Source: CAVXSP01 sp963764505 (lineage in GTDB: Bacteria; Acidobacteriota; Vicinamibacteria; Vicinamibacterales; SCN-69-37). Taken from it: 64,000 nt of DNA. How positions within the stretch are numbered: the first letter of the stretch is position 1; each line of letters starts with the position of its first letter. The position numbers and the translations under genes are program-made. Below, piece after piece: positions 1 through 7,935 of the stretch. The notes under the pieces were generated by a model, which saw nothing but the letters and a program-made list of their open reading frames with translations, made no database searches and had not been told where the DNA came from. Location: contig CAVXSP010000001.1 of the NCBI GenBank assembly GCA_963764505.1, positions 2,108,001 through 2,172,000 of the forward strand, given 5' to 3'.

Positions 1-24
1 CTGGTTCAGGTGATCTGGGACGAG

Positions 25-549
25 ATGATTCGCGTCGGACGGATCATCCGGCCTCAGGGGAATCGAGGCGAGGTCGTCGTCGACTCGTCCACGGACTTCG
101 GCGAGGAACGGTTCCGGCTCGGCGCCGGGCTGTTTCTCGAGCGCGACGGCAGCGTCGAGTCCGTCCGCGTGCGCGCCAGCCGCGAGCACGACGGACGATG
201 GGTCATCGCTCTGGACGGCGTCGACACGATAGACCGGGCCGAATCGCTGCGCGGCAGGGAGCTGCGGATTCCGGCCGGGGAGATTCAGGCACTCGAGCCC
301 GGCCGCTACTACGTGCACGACCTCGTCGGCTGCCGCGTGGAGACGACGACCGGGCGGGCGCTGGGGGCGGTGAAGGACGTCAGGCTCGATACCGGCGTGC
401 CGCTCCTGGTCGTCGAGGGCGAACGCGGGGAGGTGCTGGTGCCGTTCACCGAGGCGTTCTGCCGACGCGTGGATCCGGCGGCCAGGATCGTGGTGATCGA
501 GCCGCCCGACGGCCTGGTCGAGCTGAACGAGCCCGGAGCCCGAGATTGA
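25..549 (+). CDS. rimM: Ribosome maturation factor RimM
   Basis: RimM binds ribosomal protein S19 and assists late maturation of the 30S head. The 174-residue product has the family opening VGRIIRPQGNRGEVVV and a C-terminal PRC-barrel half with YYVHDLVGCRV near residue 95, followed by LLVVEGERGEVLVPF. I chose ATG at 25 because the conserved domain starts there; an in-frame GTG at 10 would add five residues. trmD follows 7 bases downstream and rplS after that, which is the standard bacterial order. Genes normally found upstream (rpsP, KH-domain protein) would lie before the window. Confidence 0.95.
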   Translation: MIRVGRIIRPQGNRGEVVVDSSTDFGEERFRLGAGLFLERDGSVESVRVRASREHDGRWVIALDGVDTIDRAESLRGRELRIPAGEIQALEPGRYYVHDLVGCRVETTTGRALGAVKDVRLDTGVPLLVVEGERGEVLVPFTEAFCRRVDPAARIVVIEPPDGLVELNEPGARD

Positions 550-556
550 GGCACCC

Positions 557-1327
557 GTGACCGTCGATATCGTCACGATTTTTCCCGCGATGGTCGAAGC
601 CGCGCTCGCCGAGGGCGTGATCGGCCGGGCTCGAGAGCGCGGATTGATCGACGTGCGGGCGTGGGATTTGCGCGCGTTCACGACGGATCGCCATCGCGTG
701 GTCGATGACGTGCCGTACGGCGGCGGTCCCGGGATGGTGATGAAGCCGGAGCCGATCTTCCGGGCGGTCGAAGCGATTGGCGCCGAGCGTGGCCCGGCGT
801 CGGCCGTCCTGCTGATGACGCCGCAGGGCCGGCTGTTCGATCAGGCGGAGGCGGTCCGCCTGAGCCGGCTGCAGCGCCTGGTGGTGATCTGCGGCCGGTA
901 CGAGGGCGTGGACGAGCGCGTCGCCCAGGCCCTCGTCACCGACGAGGTGTCAATCGGCGACTACGTGCTCACGGGCGGGGAGCTTCCGGCGCTCGTCGTG
1001 GTCGACGCCGTCGCGCGGCTGGTGCCCGGCGTGGTGGGCGACGATGCGTCGGTCGCGGCGGATTCGTTCGCGGGCGACATGCTGGACCATCCGCACTACA
1101 CGCGGCCCGCGGAGTTTCGCGGGATGGCGGTGCCGGAAGTCCTGGTCTCGGGGCATCACGGCCGGATCGAGCAGTGGCGCCGCGAGCAGCGGCTGCATCG
1201 AACGAGGACGCGCCGTCCCGACCTGCTCGCGCGCGCGGCGGCGTCCGGGGAAGAGTTGGAACCATCCGCCGAGGAGCCGATCGGGCCCCCGCGCGGTCGT
1301 CGTCAGGCCAAAGGAGTCCGATCATGA
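557..1327 (+). CDS. trmD: tRNA (guanine-N1)-methyltransferase TrmD
   Basis: TrmD methylates G37 of tRNAs with S-adenosylmethionine and so prevents +1 frameshifting by the ribosome. The 256-residue protein has the trefoil-knot (SPOUT) motifs: VPYGGGPGMVMKPEP near residue 53, ICGRYEGVDERV near 115 and SIGDYVLTGGELPA near 133. The start is GTG at 557. The stop codon overlaps the rplS start in an ATGA, which indicates translational coupling. The length is normal and the gene intact. Confidence 0.97.
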   Translation: MTVDIVTIFPAMVEAALAEGVIGRARERGLIDVRAWDLRAFTTDRHRVVDDVPYGGGPGMVMKPEPIFRAVEAIGAERGPASAVLLMTPQGRLFDQAEAVRLSRLQRLVVICGRYEGVDERVAQALVTDEVSIGDYVLTGGELPALVVVDAVARLVPGVVGDDASVAADSFAGDMLDHPHYTRPAEFRGMAVPEVLVSGHHGRIEQWRREQRLHRTRTRRPDLLARAAASGEELEPSAEEPIGPPRGRRQAKGVRS

Positions 1328-1671
1328 GAGCGATTGAGATCATCGAGCAGCGACATCTGACCAAGCGGCCCGAGATGCGGCCTGGCGACACGGTACGCGT
1401 CCACGTCAGGGTGCGCGAGGGCGAGAAGGAGCGCCTTCAGATCTTCGAGGGCACGGTGATCGCGCAGCACCGCGGCGGCGCGAACGCGACGTTCACGGTC
1501 CGGAAGGTGTCGTTCGGACAGGGCGTCGAGCGAATCTTCCCCCTGCACTCGCCGTCGATCGACCACATCGAGGTCGTGCGCAGCGCCAAGGTCCGCCGCG
1601 CGAAGCTCTACTTCCTGCGCGAGCTGCGGGGCAAGGCGGCGCGCATGAAGGAGTCGAAACGCACGGCCTAG
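1324..1671 (+). CDS. rplS: Large ribosomal subunit protein bL19
   Basis: bL19 sits at the 30S-50S interface of the ribosome. The 115-residue product shows family sequence along its length: RPGDTVRVHVRVREGEKERLQ, FEGTVIAQ, TFTVRKVSFGQGVERIFPLHSP and KVRRAKLYFLRELRGKAARMKE. The ATG at 1324 overlaps the trmD stop (ATGA). An in-frame upstream extension inside trmD is rejected because bL19 begins with the conserved helix MRAIEIIEQ. Normal length for the family. Confidence 0.97.
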   Translation: MRAIEIIEQRHLTKRPEMRPGDTVRVHVRVREGEKERLQIFEGTVIAQHRGGANATFTVRKVSFGQGVERIFPLHSPSIDHIEVVRSAKVRRAKLYFLRELRGKAARMKESKRTA

Positions 1672-1689
1672 GCGTGCCACAATCCACGG

Positions 1690-2337
1690 GTGCCACGCCC
1701 TCGTGCGTCCCGCACGCTGGAGAACGGCGTCCGTCGGCTCGGTTTCGTGCACGTCGCCGGCGTCGACGAAGTCGGCCGGGGCTGCCTGGCGGGGCCCGTC
1801 GTGGCCGCGGCGGTCGTCCTCGCGCCCGACCGCTACGTCCCGGGCATCGCTGACTCCAAGGTCCTCACCGCCGCCGACCGCGAGCGGCTCTTCGGCGCGA
1901 TCGTCCGCGCGGCGGTCGCCTGGTCGGTGGCCGCGGTCGAGGCCGACGAGATCGATCGCCTCAACATCCATCAGGCCTCTCTCAGGGCGATGCGGCTGGC
2001 CGTCACGGCCCTCGAGCCGCTGCCGGGATTCGTGCTGGTCGACGGATTCCGCATCCCCGATCTCGTGATGCCGCAGCGGCCGGTGCCGGGCGGCGATCGG
2101 CGATCGACGGCGATCGCCGCCGCGTCGATCCTCGCGAAGGTCACGCGCGACCGGGTTATGTGCGACCTCCACGCGCACGACCCGCGCTACGGCTTCGATC
2201 GCCACAAGGGCTATGCGACCCGCGACCATCTGGACGCGGTCGCCAGATTCGGGTACTCGCCTGTGCACCGGCGCACCTTCAGGCCGCCGTCGCTGTTTGA
2301 TACGATCCCCGCAGACGAGACCGGGCCCTCCCTCTGA
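1690..2337 (+). CDS. rnhB: Ribonuclease HII
   Basis: RNase HII cleaves RNA in RNA-DNA hybrids and removes misincorporated ribonucleotides from DNA. The 215-residue product has the signature VAGVDEVGRGCLAGPVVAAAVVL near residues 18-40, with the Asp-Glu metal ligands in DEVGRG, then FVLVDGFRIPD near 115, ASILAKVTRDR near 145 and DPRYGFDRHKGYAT near 165. The start is GTG at 1690, 18 bases after rplS. The position after rplS is usual; the lepB gene often found between them is absent. Confidence 0.95.
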   Translation: MPRPRASRTLENGVRRLGFVHVAGVDEVGRGCLAGPVVAAAVVLAPDRYVPGIADSKVLTAADRERLFGAIVRAAVAWSVAAVEADEIDRLNIHQASLRAMRLAVTALEPLPGFVLVDGFRIPDLVMPQRPVPGGDRRSTAIAAASILAKVTRDRVMCDLHAHDPRYGFDRHKGYATRDHLDAVARFGYSPVHRRTFRPPSLFDTIPADETGPSL

Positions 2338-2616
2338 ATGGCTGTTCATGTCGTCCGCCGCCTGCTCGTGGCCGCGTATCTGATCGAGGCCGGGCTGCTG
2401 CTCGTGGTCGCGCCGTGGACGGCGTCCTGGCAGCGCAACTACTTCGGCGCGCTCGTGCCGGCGCTGGGCGAGATCATGACGAACGAGTTCGTGCGGGGCG
2501 CCATCTCGGGCGTCGGCGTGATCACCAGCTTCGCCGGCCTGCGCGACCTGAGTGCCGTCCTGACGGCGCGCCGGACCGAGCGGCCGCACCCGTCGGCGCC
2601 GACGCACGGGGCGTGA
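2338..2616 (+). CDS. Small predicted membrane protein, function unknown
   Basis: The 92-residue product has one clear hydrophobic segment at about residues 8-26 (LLVAAYLIEAGLLLVVAPW) and a weaker one near 54-70. The C-terminus is Pro/Arg-rich and probably cytoplasmic. ATG directly abuts the rnhB stop and the end overlaps the next gene start in a GTGA, so it appears translationally coupled to both. I do not recognise the family. The tight packing in an otherwise well-formed operon supports a real gene. Confidence 0.7.
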   Translation: MAVHVVRRLLVAAYLIEAGLLLVVAPWTASWQRNYFGALVPALGEIMTNEFVRGAISGVGVITSFAGLRDLSAVLTARRTERPHPSAPTHGA

Positions 2617-3287
2617 CCGGCCTTCGAACGCCCGCGGTCTGCCTGATTACCGACCGCCGTCGGCTCGCGCCGGACGTCCGCACGCCGAGCGACGAGGTCG
2701 CGGCGCTCGAGCGGTGGCTCGACGAGGCCATCGGCCGCGTGGACTTGATTCAGATTCGCGAGCCGGATCTCGAGGCGGGGCGCCTCTGGCAACTGACGCG
2801 GCGCATCGTCGCGCGCGCACGCGGCAGCGGCACGGCCGTCGTCGTCAACGAACGGGCCGACGTCGCGCGAGCCGCCGACGCGGACGGCGTGCACCTGCGT
2901 GCGTCGAGCGCGCCGGTCGGACGCGTGAGGGCGGTCGGGCCGCCGGGATGGCTGATCGGCCGATCGGTGCATGGCGTGGAAGAAGTGAACGCGGCAGCGG
3001 AGGCGGACTATCTGATCTTCGGCACGATCTATCCAAGCGCGTCGAAACCCGCCGGCGCCCCTGTTCAAGGCCTCGATCAACTGCGCGAGGTGACGGCGGC
3101 GGCGACGATGCCGGTGCTGGCCGTCGGCGGCATCGATCCGGCCCGGGCGGGGCAGAGCCGCCGGGCGGGTGCGGCCGGGGTGGCGGCCATCGGATTGTTT
3201 CTGCCGCCTGGCCGAACCCCGAACGCCCTGGGCATCGCCGCCGCAGCGGACGCACTGCGTGCGGCCATGGCGCAGGCAGGCGGCTGA
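2613..3287 (+). CDS. Thiamine-phosphate synthase-like TIM-barrel protein (ThiE/TenI family)
   Basis: The ThiE family joins the thiazole and pyrimidine halves of thiamine; TenI relatives aromatise the thiazole. The 224-residue product shows VCLITDRR at the start, DLIQIREPDLEAG near residue 45, TAVVVNERADVARAADADGVHL near 72, DYLIFGTIYPSASKP near 130 and MPVLAVGGID near 165, all in family order. After GVHL the usual GQ-D pyrophosphate motif is not obvious (RASSAPVGR instead), so TenI-type function is possible. The GTG start at 2613 overlaps the preceding stop. The family is clear; the exact reaction is not. Confidence 0.8.
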   Translation: MTGLRTPAVCLITDRRRLAPDVRTPSDEVAALERWLDEAIGRVDLIQIREPDLEAGRLWQLTRRIVARARGSGTAVVVNERADVARAADADGVHLRASSAPVGRVRAVGPPGWLIGRSVHGVEEVNAAAEADYLIFGTIYPSASKPAGAPVQGLDQLREVTAAATMPVLAVGGIDPARAGQSRRAGAAGVAAIGLFLPPGRTPNALGIAAAADALRAAMAQAGG

Positions 3288-3343
3288 CGCGTTGCGACTT
3301 CCGCCTTGTGCCTCTTTCTGTTTGCCCTTAGGTTGAGTGAAGC

Positions 3344-4229
3344 ATGTCCGATTTCGGCGCCCGGTTGAAGCAGGCGCGCGAGGAGCGCGGGGTTTCCCTC
3401 CGCCAGATTGCCGCGGTCACCAAGATTTCGGTCGTGGCGCTCGAGGCGCTCGAGCGGAACGACTTGTCCCGTTTGCCCGGAGGCATCTTCGGCCGTTCGT
3501 TCGTGCGGGCGTACGCCATTGAGATCGGCCTCGATCCGGATCAGACGCTTCGGGACTTCCGGATCGAGTACGAGCAGCACCAGCAGGCGGCCGCCGTCAG
3601 GCCGGTGCCGGAGGTCACGGCTGACGATCGCGCGTTCCTGGAGCGCCAGCGTCGCGCGTCCCGCTGGCTGCGCGGCATCCTCGCCGCAGTCGGTCTGGGG
3701 CTGCTGGCGACGGCAATCCATTGGAGAATCGGGTCGCGCGCGCCGGCCCCGCCTCCTTCCCAACCGACCAGGAACGCCGCGCCGGCTGCAACGGGCGGGG
3801 CGAGCACGACGGGAGCGCAGGCAGAGGCGCCGGCCAAGGCGGCCGGTCCCCCTGTGTCGTCCGGCGCTCCGGCCTCGACTCCGCTGAGCGAGGCGCGCGA
3901 TGCGGGCGCCGGGACCGCGTCGGTCCCGCTCGCGCCGGCGTCGGCTGCGAAGACCGCGCCAGGCGCCGACGAGATTGTCGTCCGCTTGCAGGTGAGCGGC
4001 GACTGCTGGGTTCGAGCGGTCGTCGACGGCGCCGTCGCGCTCGAAAAGAATCATGGCCGCTGGCGAGAGTCAGCAGCTTCCGCCCGGTCAGGCCGTTTCC
4101 CTGCAGGTCGGCAACGCCGGCGTGGTGACGTGGTCGATCAACGGACGCCCGGGAAGGGAACTGGGCAAGCTGGGCCAGATCGGCAGCGCCCGAATCACCC
4201 GCGCGACGATGTCGACCTACCTGCAGTGA
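3344..4229 (+). CDS. RodZ-like HTH/DUF4115 membrane protein (one-base frameshift)
   Basis: RodZ-type proteins link MreB to the membrane and help maintain cell shape. Residues 1-70 form the HTH_25 helix-turn-helix (LKQAREERGVSLRQIAAVTKIS), a membrane segment lies near 107-127, a long Pro/Ala/Gly linker follows, and the C-terminus is a DUF4115 domain (GDCWVRAVVDG ... VTWSINGRPGRELG). The frame breaks in the AAAA run at 4044-4047. Removing one A restores ALERIMAAGESQQLPPGQ and an open frame to the TGA at 4227, giving 294 residues. Read unchanged, the frame would run on with an unrelated tail. Likely a sequence error. Confidence 0.8.
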
Positions 4230-4241
4230 CGCCGGGCGCCG

Positions 4242-4469
4242 TCAGGTCCGGCGCCTGCGTCTGGGCCGGCCGGTCGATGGTCCCCGCCCGGCGCCGGCGG
4301 CCCATTCCGACCGCATCTGCGACAGGCCGTCCATGTAGACGGCCGCCCGCTCGCGCTCCTCGTCGCTCGGCATCGACTTGAGGAGCTCCACGGCGCGGGC
4401 CAGGTCTTTCTGGATCGTCGCCTTCGTCGTGTCGTAGTACAAGCGCTTGATTTCGTCCAGGGCGCGCAT
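4242..4469 (-). CDS. Small conserved-looking helical protein, function unknown
   Basis: The 75-residue product is mostly one charged helical region (DEIKRLYYDTTKATIQKDLA, then VELLKSMPSDEERERAAVYMDGL) and ends in an Arg-rich tail. The ATG at 4469 faces the divergent ldcA gene across a symmetric ATTATAAT -10 element. It ends 12 bases from the convergent RodZ-like gene. Non-random composition and the promoter support a gene, but I do not recognise the family. Confidence 0.5.
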   Translation of the reverse strand: MRALDEIKRLYYDTTKATIQKDLARAVELLKSMPSDEERERAAVYMDGLSQMRSEWAAGAGRGPSTGRPRRRRRT

Positions 4470-4520
4470 GCGATGGTCCACTGCGCCCGCGGCGGCAGCC
4501 GGGGGCGCATGAGTGCGCGA

Positions 4521-4528
4521 ATTATAAT
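4521..4528. promoter_or_regulatory. Symmetric -10 element, possible divergent promoter
   Basis: ATTATAAT is its own reverse complement, so TATAAT can be read on both strands. It lies between the minus-strand gene ending its 5' side at 4469 and ldcA (ATG 4604). No good -35 is visible. It is a marked AT island in very GC-rich DNA. Confidence 0.45.
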
Positions 4529-4603
4529 GGGCGGCCGGATGTCGCCGCTGCCGCCTGTGAGCTTCCACGCCAGACACGGGACGATGGAGGAGGCCGCGGC
4601 CAG

Positions 4604-5551
4604 GTGATGGAGCGTACCTCCGCCGGGTTCGTGAAGTTTCGCGCCGTGCCGGCCGGCGGCCGCGTGGCCCTGGTCGCGCCCGCGAGCGCCTTCGATCGCG
4701 CCCAGTTCGAGGCCGGCCTCCTCGAGCTTGCACGGCTCGGCTTCCGACCCGTGTACGACGACACCGTGTTCGATCGGCAGCCGCTCACGGCCGGATCGGC
4801 CGCCACGCGGGCGCATGCGCTGATGCGGGCCTTCCACGAACTGGAGGCCGACGCGGTGATGGCGGTGCGGGGCGGCTATGGCAGCGTCGAGCTGCTCCCG
4901 CTGCTCGACGCCGACCGGATCCGTCGCGCGCGGATCCCCTTCATCGGCTACAGCGATCTGACGTCGCTCCACAGCTATCTCGGCGCCGTCGTCGGCATGG
5001 CGTCGGTGCACGGCCCGATGATCGAAGGGCGCTTCGCGCAGGGGCCGACCTGCTACGATGCGCCGCGGTTCCTGCGCACCCTGTGTGCCGGACCGCTCGG
5101 GGAGCTCGATCCGGCCGGCCTCGAGGCGCTCCGCCCGGGAGACGCCGCGGGGCCGCTCGTGGGCGGCACGCTGACGCAGCTCCTGGCGTCGTTCGAAACG
5201 CCCTATGCGTTCCGCCCGCCCCCTGGCCACGTCCTGTTCCTCGAGGACGTCGGCGAGCGCCCCTATCGACTGCACCGCATGTTGATGCAGTGGCGCCTGA
5301 GCGGCCGGTTCGCCTCGGCATCCGCGCTCGTATTCGGACAGTTTCCCTCCTGCGACGAGCCCGGCGGCGCGATCACCGCTCGCGACGTCGTGCGCGAGCT
5401 CGTGAGCGACTTCCCGGGACCCGTGTTGTTCGGGTTTCCGTCGGGCCACACGAGCACGCCGTCGATCAGCCTGCCGCTCGGCGTGCGCGCACGGGTCGTC
5501 GCGGTCGGCGCGCCCAGGCTCGTGATCGAGGAGGCGGCGGCAACGTCGTGA
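4604..5551 (+). CDS. ldcA: Muramoyltetrapeptide (LD-) carboxypeptidase, family S66
   Basis: LD-carboxypeptidases remove the terminal D-Ala from cytoplasmic murein tetrapeptides during peptidoglycan recycling. The 315-residue product has the S66 landmarks: GGRVALVAPAS near residue 18, AVRGGYGSVELLP near 86 with the nucleophile Ser in GGYGS, FIGYSDLTSLHSYLG near 113, VHGPMIEGR near 133, LFLEDVGERPYRLHRML near 210 with a catalytic-type Glu, and FPSGHTSTPSI near 280 with His. A second ATG at 4607 is equally possible. The stop overlaps the mpl GTG start (GTGA), linking the tripeptide-releasing enzyme to the ligase that re-uses tripeptide. Confidence 0.9.
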   Translation: MMERTSAGFVKFRAVPAGGRVALVAPASAFDRAQFEAGLLELARLGFRPVYDDTVFDRQPLTAGSAATRAHALMRAFHELEADAVMAVRGGYGSVELLPLLDADRIRRARIPFIGYSDLTSLHSYLGAVVGMASVHGPMIEGRFAQGPTCYDAPRFLRTLCAGPLGELDPAGLEALRPGDAAGPLVGGTLTQLLASFETPYAFRPPPGHVLFLEDVGERPYRLHRMLMQWRLSGRFASASALVFGQFPSCDEPGGAITARDVVRELVSDFPGPVLFGFPSGHTSTPSISLPLGVRARVVAVGAPRLVIEEAAATS

Positions 5552-6946
5552 AGTGCCACTTCATCGGCGTGTGCGGCACGGCCATGGCGACGCTCGCTGC
5601 GATGCTGCAGGCGCGGGGGCACGACGTCCAGGGATCCGACCATGGCGTGTATCCGCCGATGAGCGACTTCCTCGCCGACAGGCGTATCCGCGTCTTCGAC
5701 GGCTACGATCCGGCGCACATCACGGCCGACCTCGACATGGTGATCGTCGGCAACGCGATCTCGCGCGGGAATCCTGAGCTCGAAGAGGTCCTCGACCGCA
5801 AGCTCCGGTATCTCTCGCTGCCCGAGGCCATCCGGGAGCATTTCCTGTGGCAGGCGCGATCCATCGTCATCGCCGGCACGCACGGCAAGACGACGACCAC
5901 GGCCCTGGCGGGGTGGCTGCTCACGGCCGGCGGCATGGATCCGACCGTGCTGATCGGCGGGATTGCGGCGAATTTCGACGGGAGCTTCCGGCTCGGGTCG
6001 GGCCGCGACTTCGTCATCGAAGGCGACGAGTACGACAGCGCGTTCTTCGACAAGTCCGCCAAGTTTCTGAAATACCTGCCCGACATCGTCGTCATCGCCA
6101 ACCTCGAGTACGACCACGCCGACATCTATGCCGATATGGAGGCGCTGCGAACGGCGTTCCGCCGCCTGGTCAATCTCGTGCCGCGGCGCGGGCCGGCTCC
6201 TGTTGGGGGCCGACAGCGACGAGGCGCGGCGGCTGGCCGAGCACGCGCGCTCCGACGTGGAGACGTTCGGGCTGGCCTCGGACGCCGACTGGCGCGCGGG
6301 GGAGGTCGAGCCGAGCGGAGAGGGAATGCGGTTCGAGGTCACCCACGCCGGCGAGCCGCTCGGCCATTTCGACGTGCCGCTCTCCGGCGTGCACAACGTG
6401 CGCAACGCGCTGGCCGCCCTGGCCGTCGGGCACGCCGCCGGTCTCACGCCGGAGGCGATGAGAGCGGGGCTCTCGCAGTTCAAGGGCGTCCGTCGCCGGC
6501 TGGAGCTCCGGGGGAGCGTGCGCGGCGTCTCGGTGTTCGACGACTTCGCGCATCATCCGACGGCGATCCTCGAGACGCTGCGGGCCGTCCGGGCCTCGCA
6601 TCCCGGCCAGCGCGTCTGGGCCGTGTTCGAGCCTCGATCGGCGACCGCGTGCCGGCGAATCTTCCAGGCCGATTTCGCGAGGGCGTTCGTGGACTCGGGC
6701 GCGGACGAGATCGTGCTGGCGGCGGTCTTTCGATCGAACCTCCCGGAGGACGAGCGCCTGTCGATCGATCAGCTCGTGGCGGACGTCGAGCGCGCCGGCC
6801 GGCGCGCCCGTTCGATTCCGCTCGTCGCCGACATCGTCGCCACGATCGCCCGCGAGGCGCGCGAGGGCGATATTGTCGTGATCATGTCGAACGGCGGCTT
6901 CGACGGGATTCACGACAAGCTGCTCGACGCGCTGAGGAATACGTAG
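5548..6946 (+). CDS. mpl: UDP-MurNAc:murein tripeptide ligase Mpl (one-base frameshift)
   Basis: Mpl attaches recycled L-Ala-gamma-D-Glu-meso-Dap to UDP-MurNAc with ATP. The start KCHFIGVCGTAMATLAAML and YPPMSDFL are Mpl-type rather than MurC-type. The P-loop is IAGTHGKTTTT near residue 110, VIEGDEYDSAFFDKSAKF lies near 153, and VSVFDDFAHHPTAI and MSNGGFDGIHDKLLDAL are in the C-terminal domain. The frame breaks in GGG at 6190-6192; deleting one G gives VPRRGRLLLGADSDEA and a 465-residue protein of normal length. The GTG start overlaps the ldcA stop. Probable sequence error rather than pseudogene. Confidence 0.88.
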
Positions 6947-6990
6947 GTGCGCACAGCGCCCCCGTCGGCACCCCCATCGGCACCACCGTC

Positions 6991-7932
6991 TTGACCATCC
7001 TCCCCTTCGAGTCCCGGGTCCTCGACATTCTCGGCGCCGACCGTGTCGTCCGCGACGCGCCGCTGGCGCCCCTGACGACGTTCAAAGTGGGCGGACCGGC
7101 GGACTGGCTGCTGGACGTGCGGACACTCGACGAGCTCCTCGCGGTGCTGGCGGCCGCTCGCGAAGCGGCCGTCCGCGTGACGATGCTCGGCAGCGGCTCG
7201 AACGTGCTGGTCGCCGACCGCGGCGTGCGCGGCGCAGTGGTCCGGCTGCGGCTGACGTCGGTCGCCCAGTCGGCGCCGGATCGTGTGCGCGCGGACGCGG
7301 GCGTGACGATCAACGGCCTGGTCCGCTGGACGATCGGCCGCGGGCTGGCGGGTCTCGAGGCGTGGGCGGGCACTCCCGGGACCATCGGCGGCGCGATTTT
7401 CGGCAACGCGCATTTCCTGGGGCGGAACATCGGCGAGGCGGTCGCGGCGGCGGGGCTCGTCGGGACGGACGGGACGCTCGCGACCGTATCGGGAGACCGC
7501 CTCGAGTTTGCGTACGATACGAGCCGGTTGAAGACGACCGGCGAGATTCTCGTCTGGGCCGAATTCGCCGTCGCACCGGGAGCGGCGGAGGCGCTGCGCG
7601 AGACGGCGCGCGCGTCGCTGGCCCACCGGAAGCGCACCCAGCCGCTCGAGACGCCGAGCGCGGGCTGCATCTTCCAGAATCCCGATCCGGCGCGCGACCG
7701 GCTTCGCGAGAGCCTCCCGGCGTCGGCGGGCGCTCTCATCGATGGGGCGGGCCTGAAGGGGGCTCGTGTCGGCGGCGCGCGCATCTCGTCGGGACACGCC
7801 AATTTCGTGCTCAACGACGGTCACGCCTCGGCGGAGGACATCCGGCAGCTGATCGAGCTCGCCCGGGGGACGGTGCGCGACCGGTACGGCGTCGAGCTTC
7901 GTGACGAGGTCGTCATGCTCGGAGACTTCTAG
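6991..7932 (+). CDS. murB: UDP-N-acetylenolpyruvoylglucosamine reductase MurB
   Basis: MurB is the FAD/NADPH enzyme that reduces enolpyruvyl-UDP-GlcNAc to UDP-MurNAc. The product has the FAD-domain motifs TTFKVGGPADWLLD near residue 30 and LGSGSNVLVADRGVRGAVV near 68, then GLEAWAGTPGTIGGAIFGNAH near 118, FAYDTSRLK near 172 and HRKRTQPLETPSAGCIFQNP near 212-230. The usual catalytic Ser of the G-S-x-F motif is Cys (TGC at 7666, residue 226). The start is uncertain; TTG at 6991 gives 313 residues and fits the domain, but no strong ribosome-binding site is visible. murA follows 3 bases after the stop. Confidence 0.9.
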   Translation: MTILPFESRVLDILGADRVVRDAPLAPLTTFKVGGPADWLLDVRTLDELLAVLAAAREAAVRVTMLGSGSNVLVADRGVRGAVVRLRLTSVAQSAPDRVRADAGVTINGLVRWTIGRGLAGLEAWAGTPGTIGGAIFGNAHFLGRNIGEAVAAAGLVGTDGTLATVSGDRLEFAYDTSRLKTTGEILVWAEFAVAPGAAEALRETARASLAHRKRTQPLETPSAGCIFQNPDPARDRLRESLPASAGALIDGAGLKGARVGGARISSGHANFVLNDGHASAEDIRQLIELARGTVRDRYGVELRDEVVMLGDF

Positions 7933-7935
7933 AAG

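Noticed and set aside
5083..7932. A single 949-codon frame across ldcA, mpl and murB
   Set aside because: It begins out of frame in ldcA, takes in part of mpl only because of the extra G near 6190, and then enters murB. Three separate genes explain it.
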